Shown here in pieces: positions 8,403 to 17,354 of a stretch of DNA of 64,000 bases; the stretch's first letter is position 1; each line of letters starts with the position of its first letter. The notes below the pieces were generated by a model. That model saw only the letters and a program-made list of their open reading frames with translations, did not search any database and was not told where the DNA came from. A program made the position numbers and the translations under genes. Where the stretch lies: positions 12,634-76,633 of the forward strand of contig JASGDC010000019.1 of assembly GCA_047608145.1 (NCBI GenBank), given 5' to 3'. This DNA is from JASGDC01 sp047608145. GTDB taxonomy: Bacteria; Actinomycetota; Actinomycetes; Actinomycetales; Micrococcaceae.

Positions 8403-9122
8403 TTAACTGCCATGTACTTTAGCCACTGCTTCAGCTACGGCTTTTGGATCAGTTACATCGTAGCTAGTATCACCAGCATCAGCAGAGCCTAAAGTAACAT
8501 TATCGCTAACTGCTGCACTTTGCTTAGTAGTCTTAGCAGATAAATGGATAGTATCTACACCAGCATCCATCAGTGGCTTAATATCATCAATCTTAATGCC
8601 GCCACCAGCCATTACTTGGATACCACTGACTTCTTTCTTTAACTTAACTAAGTTATCTTTACCCTCAATGGCACTATTATGTCCACCAGAAGTAAGAATG
8701 CGTGTAAATCCCAGCTCTTTCAGCTCAGTTGCTGCAGCTTCAGGGTCTTTAACTTGATCAAAAGCTCGATGAAAAGTAAGCTCTTTATCGCCAGCAGCTT
8801 CTTTCAATACCTTAATTGCATCGGCATCTACTGTACTATCAGGATTTAACGCACCAATAACAAACCCTTCACAATGTGCTGAAAGTTCTTTAATATCTGC
8901 TGCCATTGTCTGCACTTCATCATCACTGTAAATAAAGTCACCTGGACGTGGACGAATTAAGGCATGAGTTTCGATACCAATATCAGTTACTCGTTGAGCT
9001 AAGCCAGTAGTAGGGGTTAAACCACCTAATGGCAAACCTACACAAAGCTCAATACGATCAGCTTTCTCATCTTTAGCTACTTTAGCTCCAGCATAATCTT
9101 GGACTGCAATTTCAATTTTCAT
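8403..9122 (-). CDS. cutC: CutC family protein
   Basis: 239 aa TIM-barrel protein. Family motifs: RIELCVGLPLGGLTPT, RPRPGDFIYSD, FVIGALNPDSTVD, LTFHRAFDQ, ILTSGGH and VMAGGGI. Named for copper homeostasis in E. coli, although a direct copper role is disputed. The ATG at 9122 is chosen because AAAGAG lies five bases upstream and the family begins there. It faces the EIIC gene tail to tail, sharing its terminator. Confidence 0.9.
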   Translation of the reverse strand: MKIEIAVQDYAGAKVAKDEKADRIELCVGLPLGGLTPTTGLAQRVTDIGIETHALIRPRPGDFIYSDDEVQTMAADIKELSAHCEGFVIGALNPDSTVDADAIKVLKEAAGDKELTFHRAFDQVKDPEAAATELKELGFTRILTSGGHNSAIEGKDNLVKLKKEVSGIQVMAGGGIKIDDIKPLMDAGVDTIHLSAKTTKQSAAVSDNVTLGSADAGDTSYDVTDPKAVAEAVAKVHGS

Positions 9123-9345
9123 ATCAACTCTTTCGTCGTAATTCATTTAATGCCAACAAATAAAATTGTTAGTTTAATTTAATTGTAATTGGTCAATAAT
9201 CCTAATTAAGAAATTATAGACACGGCATCATTTAAAAAACACTTAAATTATGCTCATACAATCTGCATTAGGTACTTAAAGGGCATTGATAATTAATGTA
9301 TTCTTAATATTTAGTGTTCATTAAGAGGATAAATAGGGAAGTGCG

Positions 9346-9774
9346 ATGGAATCAAATAAAGCCACTAAACGTCACACTGTAGAAGATCAAACTAGCGTAG
9401 CTAATGAAACAACGGAAGCTATAAAACACAAAGAAATAACTGATCAAGGTAAAGTCATTGAGCTAACTCCTGAAGAATTTATCCAACGCGAAGAAACTAG
9501 CACAAACGAACTTCCTGTAGTAGAAACCGAAAAACAGAGTAGTGCTGTGGAAGATTCGCCAAAACAACCAAAGAAGTTTAATTTTCCTAAAACTGAAGGC
9601 CTTGAAGAGAATGGCTCTAAAGCAAAGTGGAGAGTAAAACACCTTATCGAAAGTGGTAAACAAACCATTAATAACTTTGATAGGGAAGAAACGCTAGAAA
9701 AAGCAAAGAATACTAGCTCCAAATTATTTAAAAATATTCAAAAAGGTATCGGACAGCTTAAGAATCGAAAGTAA
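9346..9774 (+). CDS. Hypothetical hydrophilic protein
   Basis: 142 aa, very rich in Lys, Glu, Thr and Ser, with no membrane segment or recognised domain. The C-terminal third is predicted helical and basic, ending LKNRK. AGGGAAG lies upstream of the ATG. Its composition resembles the charged tails of the two EIIC proteins in this window, but no direct repeat was found. Probably cytosolic and partly disordered. Function unknown. Confidence 0.65.
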   Translation: MESNKATKRHTVEDQTSVANETTEAIKHKEITDQGKVIELTPEEFIQREETSTNELPVVETEKQSSAVEDSPKQPKKFNFPKTEGLEENGSKAKWRVKHLIESGKQTINNFDREETLEKAKNTSSKLFKNIQKGIGQLKNRK

Positions 9775-9936
9775 AACCATAAAGTTTAACACCACACTTA
9801 CAGCTAACCATACTTTTGTCTCATAGCCTTTTTGTAAACCGTCTGAAGCGCCGTGACCGCCCATTTTGGTAGGAAACCAATTAGAGCCTACTGCATTCAC
9901 ATACACTTCAGGCCATAGTCTTGCTACAGCTTTCAT
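9724..9936 (-). CDS. Possible small membrane protein
   Basis: 70 codons. It has one hydrophobic segment (VWLAVSVVLNFMVLL) near residues 43-57 after a Gly/Trp-containing N-terminal half. Its 3' end overlaps the convergent hypothetical gene by 51 bases. No good ribosome binding site precedes the ATG. It may be a genuine short gene, a fragment, or chance. Confidence 0.28.
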   Translation of the reverse strand: MKAVARLWPEVYVNAVGSNWFPTKMGGHGASDGLQKGYETKVWLAVSVVLNFMVLLSILKLSDTFLNIFK

Positions 9937-10085
9937 TGATAGTAACTAGTGTCAGTTATATTACCTAAGTCTAAGCGACCACCCAAGTAAGTATTTCATT
10001 TGAAGAGCATGCCAGTAATTTGAAGTAAAGAAAAAGTGGCCTAAGTTAAATACTACTTAACATAATATACATTATCGGCTATTTA

Positions 10086-11087
10086 CTAGTCTTGGTCTTT
10101 ACCTAGGAGAGCTTCACCTTCTAGCTCATTTTCAGGTTTAGCTTCCTCATCATCAATCTCTTCAAAAGCATCTTCACCTTCATGCTGATCTAATTCTGCC
10201 AAAGCATCCTGTCCAGTAATAACTTCTGGCTCACCTTCAACACTCATATCTTTATTGGCAGTAAAATGAATTACCGGCAAATCACCATCAGTTTCAATTG
10301 TGTCACCGCCACCGTTACGATCGTGATAACCAGTCGAATAGTTTTTAATAATTTCAACATCATGGACCAAGCCAGTCTCTGAAACACTTTGCACAATATA
10401 GTCACGTTCTTCATCAGTACGTTCCGCAATTTTATGAGTAACCTGTAGTGTGTATACTGAGAACCCAATTCTACGGTCAAAAGTACCGGCAGCAAGCCAT
10501 TCAACTTCGAAACCACCTGGCAATAACCAGCCTTTAGGGGTTTTCCAAAAACGCACATGATGACGTTGTGAGGTGCTGCCTGATACTTCTTGCTGAAAAG
10601 CCAAATCTTGTTTGTTTCCAAAAAGCATCAGCGTACTTACTGGTGCATCTGGATAAGGCTGTCTCATGACCGTACATTTAATAATTTTAAGAGTAGATTT
10701 CCAATTCAATGGGTCAGCCTCTACCCAACCAGCTTGCACCATTGCTTTACGTAAATCGTCTTCGGTCCCAGTAGCTGCAATATTAACTGGATCTCCTAGT
10801 AAACCATCTGGCGTACGCACTCTACCAATAAAGTACGAAGGTAAGTAAATTGCAGATAGCATTTTATGGATTCTTGGCAATATAATATATGCCAAGAGTA
10901 ACCACATTACGATAAATACCCAGAAAAAGCTTTTTGTGAATGCTTTAGGAAATAGGAAATAATAAACAACCCACCCTGCAGCTAAGAAAATTACTAGGAA
11001 TAAAGCACGTTGTCCCCAGAAAATAGCTGTATTTAACCAAGTCTTTTCAAATTGCTCTTTTTTAGCATTTAATTTCTCATTCACCAT
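10086..11087 (-). CDS. Membrane protein with LssY C-terminal domain
   Basis: 333 aa. Two hydrophobic helices at about 22-46 and 52-72 are followed by a soluble domain resembling the LssY C-terminal family (RTPDGLLGDPVNIA, GWVEADPLNWKST, RHHVRFWKTP, WLAAGTFDRRIG). The last 50 residues are acidic. The best SD-like sequence (GAGG) is 13 bases from the ATG, so the start is uncertain. It is divergent from rbpA. Biochemical function of this family is not established. Confidence 0.72.
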   Translation of the reverse strand: MVNEKLNAKKEQFEKTWLNTAIFWGQRALFLVIFLAAGWVVYYFLFPKAFTKSFFWVFIVMWLLLAYIILPRIHKMLSAIYLPSYFIGRVRTPDGLLGDPVNIAATGTEDDLRKAMVQAGWVEADPLNWKSTLKIIKCTVMRQPYPDAPVSTLMLFGNKQDLAFQQEVSGSTSQRHHVRFWKTPKGWLLPGGFEVEWLAAGTFDRRIGFSVYTLQVTHKIAERTDEERDYIVQSVSETGLVHDVEIIKNYSTGYHDRNGGGDTIETDGDLPVIHFTANKDMSVEGEPEVITGQDALAELDQHEGEDAFEEIDDEEAKPENELEGEALLGKDQD

Positions 11088-11159
11088 TAGAATAATTTTA
11101 CCTCATTCCAGCGTTAAATACTGTAGAATAGATTGGAACTATCTAACGAAAGAGGATAA

Positions 11160-11525
11160 ATGAGCGATCGCAGTCTTCGTGGTATGAGGTTAGGCTCTCA
11201 AAGTAAAGAAACTGAAGAAGGCGTTGAACCAGCACCACGCCAAGTAGTTGACTACACGTGTCCTAACGGACATGAAACTAAAATTACATTTTCTGTAGAT
11301 GCTGATATCCCAGAAAAATGGAACTGTAAATGTGGCCAGCAAGCTACAATCACTAGCGGACAGGACACTACTCCTGAAAATATTAATGAAAAAACAGTCC
11401 GTACTCACTGGGACATGCTTTTGGAACGTCGAACTCCAGAAGAGTTAGAAAAGATTCTCGAAGATCGTTTAGAAATTCTTCGAAATCGCAGAAAAACTGC
11501 AAAGATGAACGCTGAAGCTAACTAA
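11160..11525 (+). CDS. rbpA: RNA polymerase-binding protein RbpA
   Basis: 121 aa. An actinobacterial RNA polymerase-associated protein that supports holoenzyme open-complex formation. Visible: N-terminal RSLRGMRLGSQS, the zinc-binding core (YTCPNGHE, WNCKCGQ), the basic linker, and the C-terminal sigma-interacting helix (THWDMLLERRTPEELE). AGAGGA lies five bases before the ATG. One of the strongest phylum markers in the window. Its stop codon lies in the loop of the terminator. Confidence 0.96.
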   Translation: MSDRSLRGMRLGSQSKETEEGVEPAPRQVVDYTCPNGHETKITFSVDADIPEKWNCKCGQQATITSGQDTTPENINEKTVRTHWDMLLERRTPEELEKILEDRLEILRNRRKTAKMNAEAN

Positions 11526-11543
11526 GCTTCAGCGTTTAGTTTT
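11508..11543 (+). terminator. Rho-independent terminator of rbpA
   Basis: AACGCTGAAGCT (11508-11519) pairs with AGCTTCAGCGTT (11525-11536) around AACTA, followed by TAGTTTTTT. The stem includes the last rbpA codons and the stop of the convergent gene. Confidence 0.88.
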
Positions 11544-12273
11544 TTGCAAACAAACTCTTTAGCTGCTCTTTCCGGTCTTTAATAGCCCAGCGTGTGATAC
11601 GAATCAAAGATTCTTTGGCAATTGTGCTATCCATTTTAGACTCACCAATTTCACGCTCAATGAAAGTAATCGGCACTTCTACAATCTTGCACCCTGATTT
11701 ATAAGCTCTGCGAGCTAACTCAGTTTGGAAACTATAACCAGAAGACTCTACTGTCTCATACTCGATTTTTTCTAAGCACTCTTTAGTATAAACGCGATAC
11801 CCAGCAGTAATATCACGAATGCCTGTACCCATTAAAATCCTAGTGTATAAATTACCACCGAATGATAAAGCTAATCTAAATAGTGGCCAGTTTATAACTT
11901 TTCCGCCCTTTACATAACGCGAACCAATTACTAAATCAGCACCTTTTTTACTTTTAGCTAATAACAGTGGCAGCTGTTCTGGCTGATGTGACCCATCTGC
12001 GTCCATTTCAACTAGTAATTCATAGCCGTTCTTAATACCCCAAGTAAAACCTTCAACATACGCTCCACCAAGCCCATTCTTCTTTTCACGATGCATTACA
12101 TGAATGTGTGAATCAGCTTTAGCTAAGGTATCAGCAACATCGCCTGTGCCATCAGGACTGTTATCGTCAACAACCAAAATATGAGCCTCTGCAACTGAAT
12201 CACGAATACGTTTAGTGATTATTGGCAGGTTTTCACGTTCATTAAAAGTCGGCATAATTACTAGTATTGTCAT
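11536..12273 (-). CDS. ppm1: Polyprenol monophosphomannose synthase
   Basis: 245 aa GT2 glycosyltransferase that moves mannose from GDP-mannose to polyprenyl phosphate. Motifs: MPTFNERENL, VVDDNSPDGTGD, GLGGAYVEGF, EMDADGSHQPEQLP, GSRYVKGG and ITAGYRV. There is no membrane domain and no fused apolipoprotein acyltransferase, so this is the catalytic domain alone. Its product could feed the GT-C transferase at 51650-52984. It converges on rbpA. Confidence 0.93.
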   Translation of the reverse strand: MTILVIMPTFNERENLPIITKRIRDSVAEAHILVVDDNSPDGTGDVADTLAKADSHIHVMHREKKNGLGGAYVEGFTWGIKNGYELLVEMDADGSHQPEQLPLLLAKSKKGADLVIGSRYVKGGKVINWPLFRLALSFGGNLYTRILMGTGIRDITAGYRVYTKECLEKIEYETVESSGYSFQTELARRAYKSGCKIVEVPITFIEREIGESKMDSTIAKESLIRITRWAIKDRKEQLKSLFAKN

Positions 12274-12312
12274 AAACTAAGGATACCTTGTGTTTGTATA
12301 GCCGTACTGCAT

Positions 12313-13923
12313 TTAAGACCGACTATGCAGTAGATTCCCCGCTAAAACTGTCTCAACACACTGAATATCTTGAACTTCTGAATCAGTTACCATCGGAAGA
12401 ATTGGTGTCCGTGCTTGCTCATCGGCACTCCATGAGCCAAATTCTTTAGCTCCCGTAGTCTCATCTACAGTTTGTATAGCTAATTCATCACATTCCCAAA
12501 CAGCAAAGTCTGCTGGAGCTCCTACTGCAATAACACCACGCATTGGGTTAGGTTCTTTTGCTGCTCGCCAACCACTCTTTGTATGAGCATTGAAGGCTGC
12601 CCTTGCGGAGATGCGTTCAGCTACATTGTGATGGAATAATGCTGCAGCAACTGTCCGCCATGGATTATATGGAGTAACTGGCGTATCAGAACCAAATGCT
12701 AGTAACACTCCATTATCCATAAAGGTAGCTAGTTGATTCATCTGAGCACTACGCTCTCCTAGTCTAGTCTCGTATAAACCACCTTCACTACCCCACCATG
12801 CATCAAATGTTGGTTGCATACTTGCAGTAATATTAAGGTCTTTAAACACTTTAAAATGTTCTGAAGCTACCATTTCAGCATGTTCAAAACGGTGCATTGC
12901 TGCGATAAACCTATCTTTCCCGACCTCTTTAGCAGCTAGCTTAGCTCCTTCTATGGCTTCTAGCATAGCGGCATCTCCAATAATGTGAAAACCACCTTGA
13001 ACTCCTGCTAACGTTGTCGCTATTAGATGTTTAGCTACTTGATCTCGGTCTAAGTATTTACTACCTTTTGTTTTGGCATCAGTATAGTCTTCTTGTAAAA
13101 ATGCAGTACGAGATCCCACTGAACCATCAATATTTAAGTCTCCAGCAAGACCTCGAATATTATATTTATTATGCTCTGTTAAAAATTCTTTAACTTGTTC
13201 AGGGCTCTCCATTAACTGTGCCCAATATAACAATATCTCTGGAGAATTCTCATGTGAAAATAAAATATCTAAATCTGCTACAGTACCTTCATGTAAACCA
13301 TTCATTTCACCAATTGCTACAATTCCATTGCTCGCAGCTGCTTTAAAAGAATGCTTTTGATAATTTTTACGTTCAGCTGGTGTGTAGGAACGAATATAGT
13401 CACGCACTTTTTCATTAGCTTGGTTAGTGACATGGGAAGTGTTATCCCAACCAGGATATTTAGCAGCACTAATTTTAGCAGCTAACCCAGAACTAATTAA
13501 CGCGGAATGTAAATCAACTCGGGCTAAATATACATCAGCACCATTGCCAGCATTTTCTAGTTCCCCTAAAGAAGGAAATCTCGAATCTTCCCATTGCTCT
13601 TCATCCCAACTATGCCCGATAATTTTCTTTTTACCTTTGACAGTCGCAACCTTATCTAACACTTCCCTAGCATTCTTACAATTGCTTAAATCAATCGAAT
13701 CAATTACTACCCCAGCTTCAGTAATATGTGCATGTGAATCTACAAAGCCAGGAGTAATAATGTACTTATCTTCACAATCAAAAACTTCAAGTTGATCATC
13801 AATGAAAGTTTTTGCAATCTCTGAATTACCTAGCCAAGCAATCTTGTCATCTTCGACTAACATCGCAGTAGCATCAGGCATCTCTATAGAGTGAATTACT
13901 GCATTAAGATATAACTTTTTCAT
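12313..13923 (-). CDS. YtcJ-like amidohydrolase
   Basis: 536 aa, Amidohydro_3 family metal-dependent hydrolase. Metal-site motifs: FVDSHAHI near residue 60, HSWDEEQW, HIIGDAAM, HRFEHAEM and FGSDTPVTPYNPW. Substrate unknown; relatives hydrolyse amides or formamides. The start is supported by family length; AAGG lies upstream. A stand-alone leftward gene, with a 750-base region upstream that has no other gene. Confidence 0.88.
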   Translation of the reverse strand: MKKLYLNAVIHSIEMPDATAMLVEDDKIAWLGNSEIAKTFIDDQLEVFDCEDKYIITPGFVDSHAHITEAGVVIDSIDLSNCKNAREVLDKVATVKGKKKIIGHSWDEEQWEDSRFPSLGELENAGNGADVYLARVDLHSALISSGLAAKISAAKYPGWDNTSHVTNQANEKVRDYIRSYTPAERKNYQKHSFKAAASNGIVAIGEMNGLHEGTVADLDILFSHENSPEILLYWAQLMESPEQVKEFLTEHNKYNIRGLAGDLNIDGSVGSRTAFLQEDYTDAKTKGSKYLDRDQVAKHLIATTLAGVQGGFHIIGDAAMLEAIEGAKLAAKEVGKDRFIAAMHRFEHAEMVASEHFKVFKDLNITASMQPTFDAWWGSEGGLYETRLGERSAQMNQLATFMDNGVLLAFGSDTPVTPYNPWRTVAAALFHHNVAERISARAAFNAHTKSGWRAAKEPNPMRGVIAVGAPADFAVWECDELAIQTVDETTGAKEFGSWSADEQARTPILPMVTDSEVQDIQCVETVLAGNLLHSRS

Positions 13924-14675
13924 CGTTTCCTTAGCCTTGAGAGATAGATACTGTATAGCTCAATGATACCAACTAACTCTATTTTGGCGGTGGTAACTAT
14001 TACGATGTTCACACTAATGAAATTAGATAAATTTACTTAAGGAGACCTAAAAAGCTTAGTCTATATTTTAAAGTAGAGTTGCACAATAACAACTCAGATA
14101 ACGCAAATGCGGTTGCAACCATTCTATTTCTATAAATTTTCCCTTTTCCTGCAGAAATTTTGTCTGGAAATAAGAAAAACAATGGGAAATAACTTAGATC
14201 ACCAATTTAAAAGGAAAAGATGAGGAAGGCATTTCTGTCTTCCTCATCTTCGGTGTTAGTTGTTGTGTTGGCCGGAACCAGAAGGCTCCGGAACCCTTTA
14301 TATTAACTGGCAATGTTACCTATATTTACTTAGTATACACTACAAGTAATAAACCTATTTTTTGTCTTTGATTTTATTTAGCTTAAATAATAATCCTTTA
14401 GCAGTAACTCATAAAATCTTACTATTACGCTTTATGTAACTCCTAATAAATACACCCTGCATGAAATTATCTCATAATGAAATCATTATGCCATTTTGGA
14501 TTTCAACTTTGACAACTTTAATCCAATACTTAACTATAGATTAAAAAATCTCTTTTTAAAACAAATATTAAAAATAACTTTTAAGTTCTCTTGTTTTCTT
14601 TAAATATTGAGTAGCGCAAAGGGGAAAGCAATAATTGCTCTCCCCTTTGATAAGTAAGTAATTAAGTTAAATTAA
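13924..14675. other. 752-base intergenic region with several dyads, no gene
   Basis: No open frame above about 20 codons looks coding. Seen: GAGTTG/CAACTC hairpin (14076-14095), palindrome GGTTGCAACC (14111-14120), a 12-bp hairpin AAGATGAGGAAG/CTTCCTCATCTT (14217-14250), and CCGGAACC twice at a 16-base period (within 14272-14296), which can also fold with GGCTCCGG. The cellobiose operon terminator is at its right end. The hairpin pair at 14217-14296 could be part of a small RNA or a terminator, but none was recognised. Confidence 0.45.
14618..14648 (-). terminator. Terminator of the cellobiose PTS operon
   Basis: AAAGGGGAAAGCAA (14618-14631) pairs with TTGCTCTCCCCTTT (14635-14648) with one internal mismatch, 28 bases beyond the EIIC stop. 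The following minus-strand T-tract is weak. Confidence 0.65.
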
Positions 14676-16115
14676 TTACTTAGCTTCAGCAGTTTTCTTT
14701 TTATCTACTTTAGCTTCTACTTTACTTTCAGTTTTTGTAATGCTCTCTTTACCTTTTGATTCAGCAGCTAGAGCAGCAGCTTGTTCTTCTTCTTCAGCTA
14801 CAAGCTTTGCATCATATACTTTGATGAATGGGAAGTAAATAACGAATGCTAACACTACACAAAGCAATGCAACTACAGACGCTTTCCAGTCACCTGCGGT
14901 ACCAATGAATGCACCAATACCAGCTGGTGAAGGCCAAGGTACTTGCGCAATAATTGGCTTGACGATATGCAACTTAATTGACCAGTATGCCAAAGAAGCA
15001 GTTGCCATCGGAGCTAAGAAGAATGGAATTGCCATGTATGGGTTATACACAATTGGCATACCGAAGATAATTGGCTCATTAATATTAAACAAGCTTGGAA
15101 CTACAGCTGCCTTACCCAACACTTTAAGCTGCGAAGACTTAGCCATTAATGCGATGAAAATAGTAAGACCAAGAGTCGCACCAGAACCACCCAAAATTGC
15201 GAATGAGTTATTGAACTCACCAGCGAATGGGATGTTTGAACCATGTTGGTTTAGCTGCATATTAGTCAAAGTAATCGGAGTAATGAATGCGCTAATGATG
15301 TTTGCACCGTGGATACCTACAATCCATAAAGCACTAATCAAGAACATGATAACCATGATGCCCAACCAGCTATTTGTGATGTACTGTACGAATGCGAATG
15401 GGATAGAGATAATTTCGTAAATATCAGTACCCATTAGGTTCAAAATACCATTAAGAATTAAGATTGCAAACGCAATAAGGAATGCAGGAATCAAAGCAGT
15501 AAATGAACGTGCTACTCCAGGAGGTACTGTATCAGGCATTTTAATTACCCAGTTACGACGTACACAAAGTGTATATATGCTTGTTGCCGCAATTGCCATA
15601 ATGATAGCGGTAAAGATACCTGCAGTACCTAGACGTTGAATACCATTACCAGCAAACTGAATACCTTCAACCAACATATTTGTTGGATCTTTTGTATCAT
15701 TTGATAGCTGGATCTTTCCGCCACCTTTAGTGAACTGTGGTAAACACATGAAGAATGCGAATAGTGAAAGTAGCGCACCATTTAATGGGTTTACATTCAG
15801 TTTTTCTTCGTCTTGAGCAATACGAGTTAGCTCATAACCGATAACTAACCCGAAATAAATCGCTAAAATACCAACAGTTGCAAAATTTGCGACCATATAT
15901 AGGTCACTAAAATTAGCAAATGTTTTATTGTAGAATCCTTCTAATCCTGGGAATGTCAACGGTAAAATGTTGAATACCAAGAACATGGAACCTACGATTG
16001 TGAAAGGGATGCTGGCCATACCGGCTGCCATCACTGCCCTTACAATTTTGAATTGAGAAATCTTGCCCATAGGCTTCATCAAAGAATTCTCTAAGATCGA
16101 AAAGACCTTTTCCAT
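14676..16115 (-). CDS. celB: PTS EIIC, lactose/cellobiose family
   Basis: 479 aa membrane permease with about ten hydrophobic helices. The family N-terminus (FSILENSLMKPMGKIS) and internal motifs (GIHGANIISAFITP, LGGSGATLGLTI, FNINEPIIFGMPIVYNP) are clear. The last 45 residues are a hydrophilic Glu/Ala/Lys tail not found in typical family members. Last gene of a leftward operon: GH1 enzyme, EIIB, EIIA, small membrane protein, EIIC. It imports and phosphorylates a beta-glucoside, probably cellobiose. Exact substrate inferred. Confidence 0.92.
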   Translation of the reverse strand: MEKVFSILENSLMKPMGKISQFKIVRAVMAAGMASIPFTIVGSMFLVFNILPLTFPGLEGFYNKTFANFSDLYMVANFATVGILAIYFGLVIGYELTRIAQDEEKLNVNPLNGALLSLFAFFMCLPQFTKGGGKIQLSNDTKDPTNMLVEGIQFAGNGIQRLGTAGIFTAIIMAIAATSIYTLCVRRNWVIKMPDTVPPGVARSFTALIPAFLIAFAILILNGILNLMGTDIYEIISIPFAFVQYITNSWLGIMVIMFLISALWIVGIHGANIISAFITPITLTNMQLNQHGSNIPFAGEFNNSFAILGGSGATLGLTIFIALMAKSSQLKVLGKAAVVPSLFNINEPIIFGMPIVYNPYMAIPFFLAPMATASLAYWSIKLHIVKPIIAQVPWPSPAGIGAFIGTAGDWKASVVALLCVVLAFVIYFPFIKVYDAKLVAEEEEQAAALAAESKGKESITKTESKVEAKVDKKKTAEAK

Positions 16116-16147
16116 ATTAATAACCTTTCAAATTATGTTATAAAATT

Positions 16148-16651
16148 TTAAAACCCAATAGCCTTTTTATATTCTTTAATGCGGAAAAATTGCTTATCTT
16201 GATTTGTTTGGATTAGATAAACCTTCCGAACAAGAATCCCACACAAAAATATCCCTAGCATTAGAAGTATTAGAATAAACCTTTTTCCAGTAGCATCGTT
16301 AGCCGCAAAAGGAAAAAAGCTTGTAAACATTGACGTTGCGACAGTCGGCAACAAACAAATATTAACACCTAGCTGGATATATGAGTATGCTTTTAATCTT
16401 GGAACTATATTGGTGTGTTTATTATAAATTCGTACTTGCTCAGCAAGGACTAGAACTGTAAAAATAATCAAGGCAAAAGGTATTATTGCCCACGTAGTTC
16501 CTGCTAGTGACGCAAACAACATCCAATATAAATTGGCAAAGAATAGGGCCGCTACTACATAACGGACAAGAAGATACCGATTAAAGTACATATTCTTTAA
16601 ACCAGCTTCTTTCTGGCTCTTTTCTAATGCTCTTTTCTCGGTATCCTTCAT
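16148..16651 (-). CDS. Small four-helix membrane protein in the cellobiose operon
   Basis: 167 aa from the ATG, with AGGA six bases upstream; a TTG one codon earlier also opens the frame. Four hydrophobic segments lie at about 28-45, 50-68, 90-108 and 125-142, with basic ends. The gene sits between EIIA (stop eight bases upstream) and EIIC, so it is cotranscribed with them. No family recognised. A PTS accessory or regulatory membrane subunit is a guess from position. Confidence 0.75.
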   Translation of the reverse strand: MKDTEKRALEKSQKEAGLKNMYFNRYLLVRYVVAALFFANLYWMLFASLAGTTWAIIPFALIIFTVLVLAEQVRIYNKHTNIVPRLKAYSYIQLGVNICLLPTVATSMFTSFFPFAANDATGKRFILILLMLGIFLCGILVRKVYLIQTNQDKQFFRIKEYKKAIGF

Positions 16652-16659
16652 CAAATGTC

Positions 16660-17004
16660 CTAGTTTTTCTTTGCTAGCTCTTGGTAGATAAACATCATTT
16701 CAGCAGCAACTTCTTTAAGAGTCATTGTCGTCATCAAATGATCTTGTGCATGCACCAAGATGATTTCCATCTCAACTTTTTTACCACCAGCATATTCCTG
16801 AAGCAATTTAGTTTGAGATTTATGTGCGTCAGTAAGTTCTGCTTCCGCTTCATCAAGATGTTTCTGAGCATCTTCAAACTCTCCTGCACGCATTGACTTC
16901 AATGCTTTGTGTACAAGAGTACGAGCTTGACCACTATGGATAATGATATCGAAAGAAACTACCTGAATTTCTTCGCTAGTACTACTATTAGTATTTTCTG
17001 TCAT
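16660..17004 (-). CDS. celC: PTS EIIA, lactose/cellobiose family
   Basis: 114 aa, helical. The active-site motif LVHAQDHLMTTM holds His85, equivalent to the phosphorylated His78 of lactococcal EIIA-Lac. The ATG at 17004 is chosen because GGGA precedes it and it starts just after EIIB; a longer frame to 17040 would overlap EIIB. It passes phosphate from HPr to the adjacent EIIB. Confidence 0.93.
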   Translation of the reverse strand: MTENTNSSTSEEIQVVSFDIIIHSGQARTLVHKALKSMRAGEFEDAQKHLDEAEAELTDAHKSQTKLLQEYAGGKKVEMEIILVHAQDHLMTTMTLKEVAAEMMFIYQELAKKN

Positions 17005-17017
17005 TAGTATCCCAGCC

Positions 17018-17338
17018 TTAGCCGTTGATATTTTCTTCAACTAGAGTAGCTAGCTTTTCAATACCAGTTGGTACTGGAACATAAGCTGGGAATGGAATGC
17101 TTACCACTGGAACTCCAACTTCTTCACCAATCTGCTGGAATTTCTCTAGGTGCATAGTAGTTTGTGGGCTAATTAGGTATAGATCGAATTCTTTATTACG
17201 CATTTTCTCTTCACCTTCAGAAACTGAAACTGCGTCTAGTTCGATATCTTCACCTTTACCCTGTAGATATTCAGTTACTTTCTTAGCCATCATTGATGAT
17301 GACATACCTGCTGCACAAATGATTAATGCCTTTTTCAT
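17018..17338 (-). CDS. celA: PTS EIIB, lactose/cellobiose family
   Basis: 106 aa. The phosphocysteine is Cys8 in IICAAGMSSS, the canonical loop of this EIIB family. AGGAGAG lies five bases before the ATG. It follows the GH1 gene by 16 bases and precedes EIIA by 13, a tight operon. Confidence 0.94.
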   Translation of the reverse strand: MKKALIICAAGMSSSMMAKKVTEYLQGKGEDIELDAVSVSEGEEKMRNKEFDLYLISPQTTMHLEKFQQIGEEVGVPVVSIPFPAYVPVPTGIEKLATLVEENING

Positions 17339-17354
17339 TTTTCTCTCCTGTTTT

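Noticed and set aside
14217..14296. Riboswitch or signal recognition particle RNA
   Set aside because: Two hairpins and GGAAGG-like motifs are present, but the conserved core of neither class could be found.
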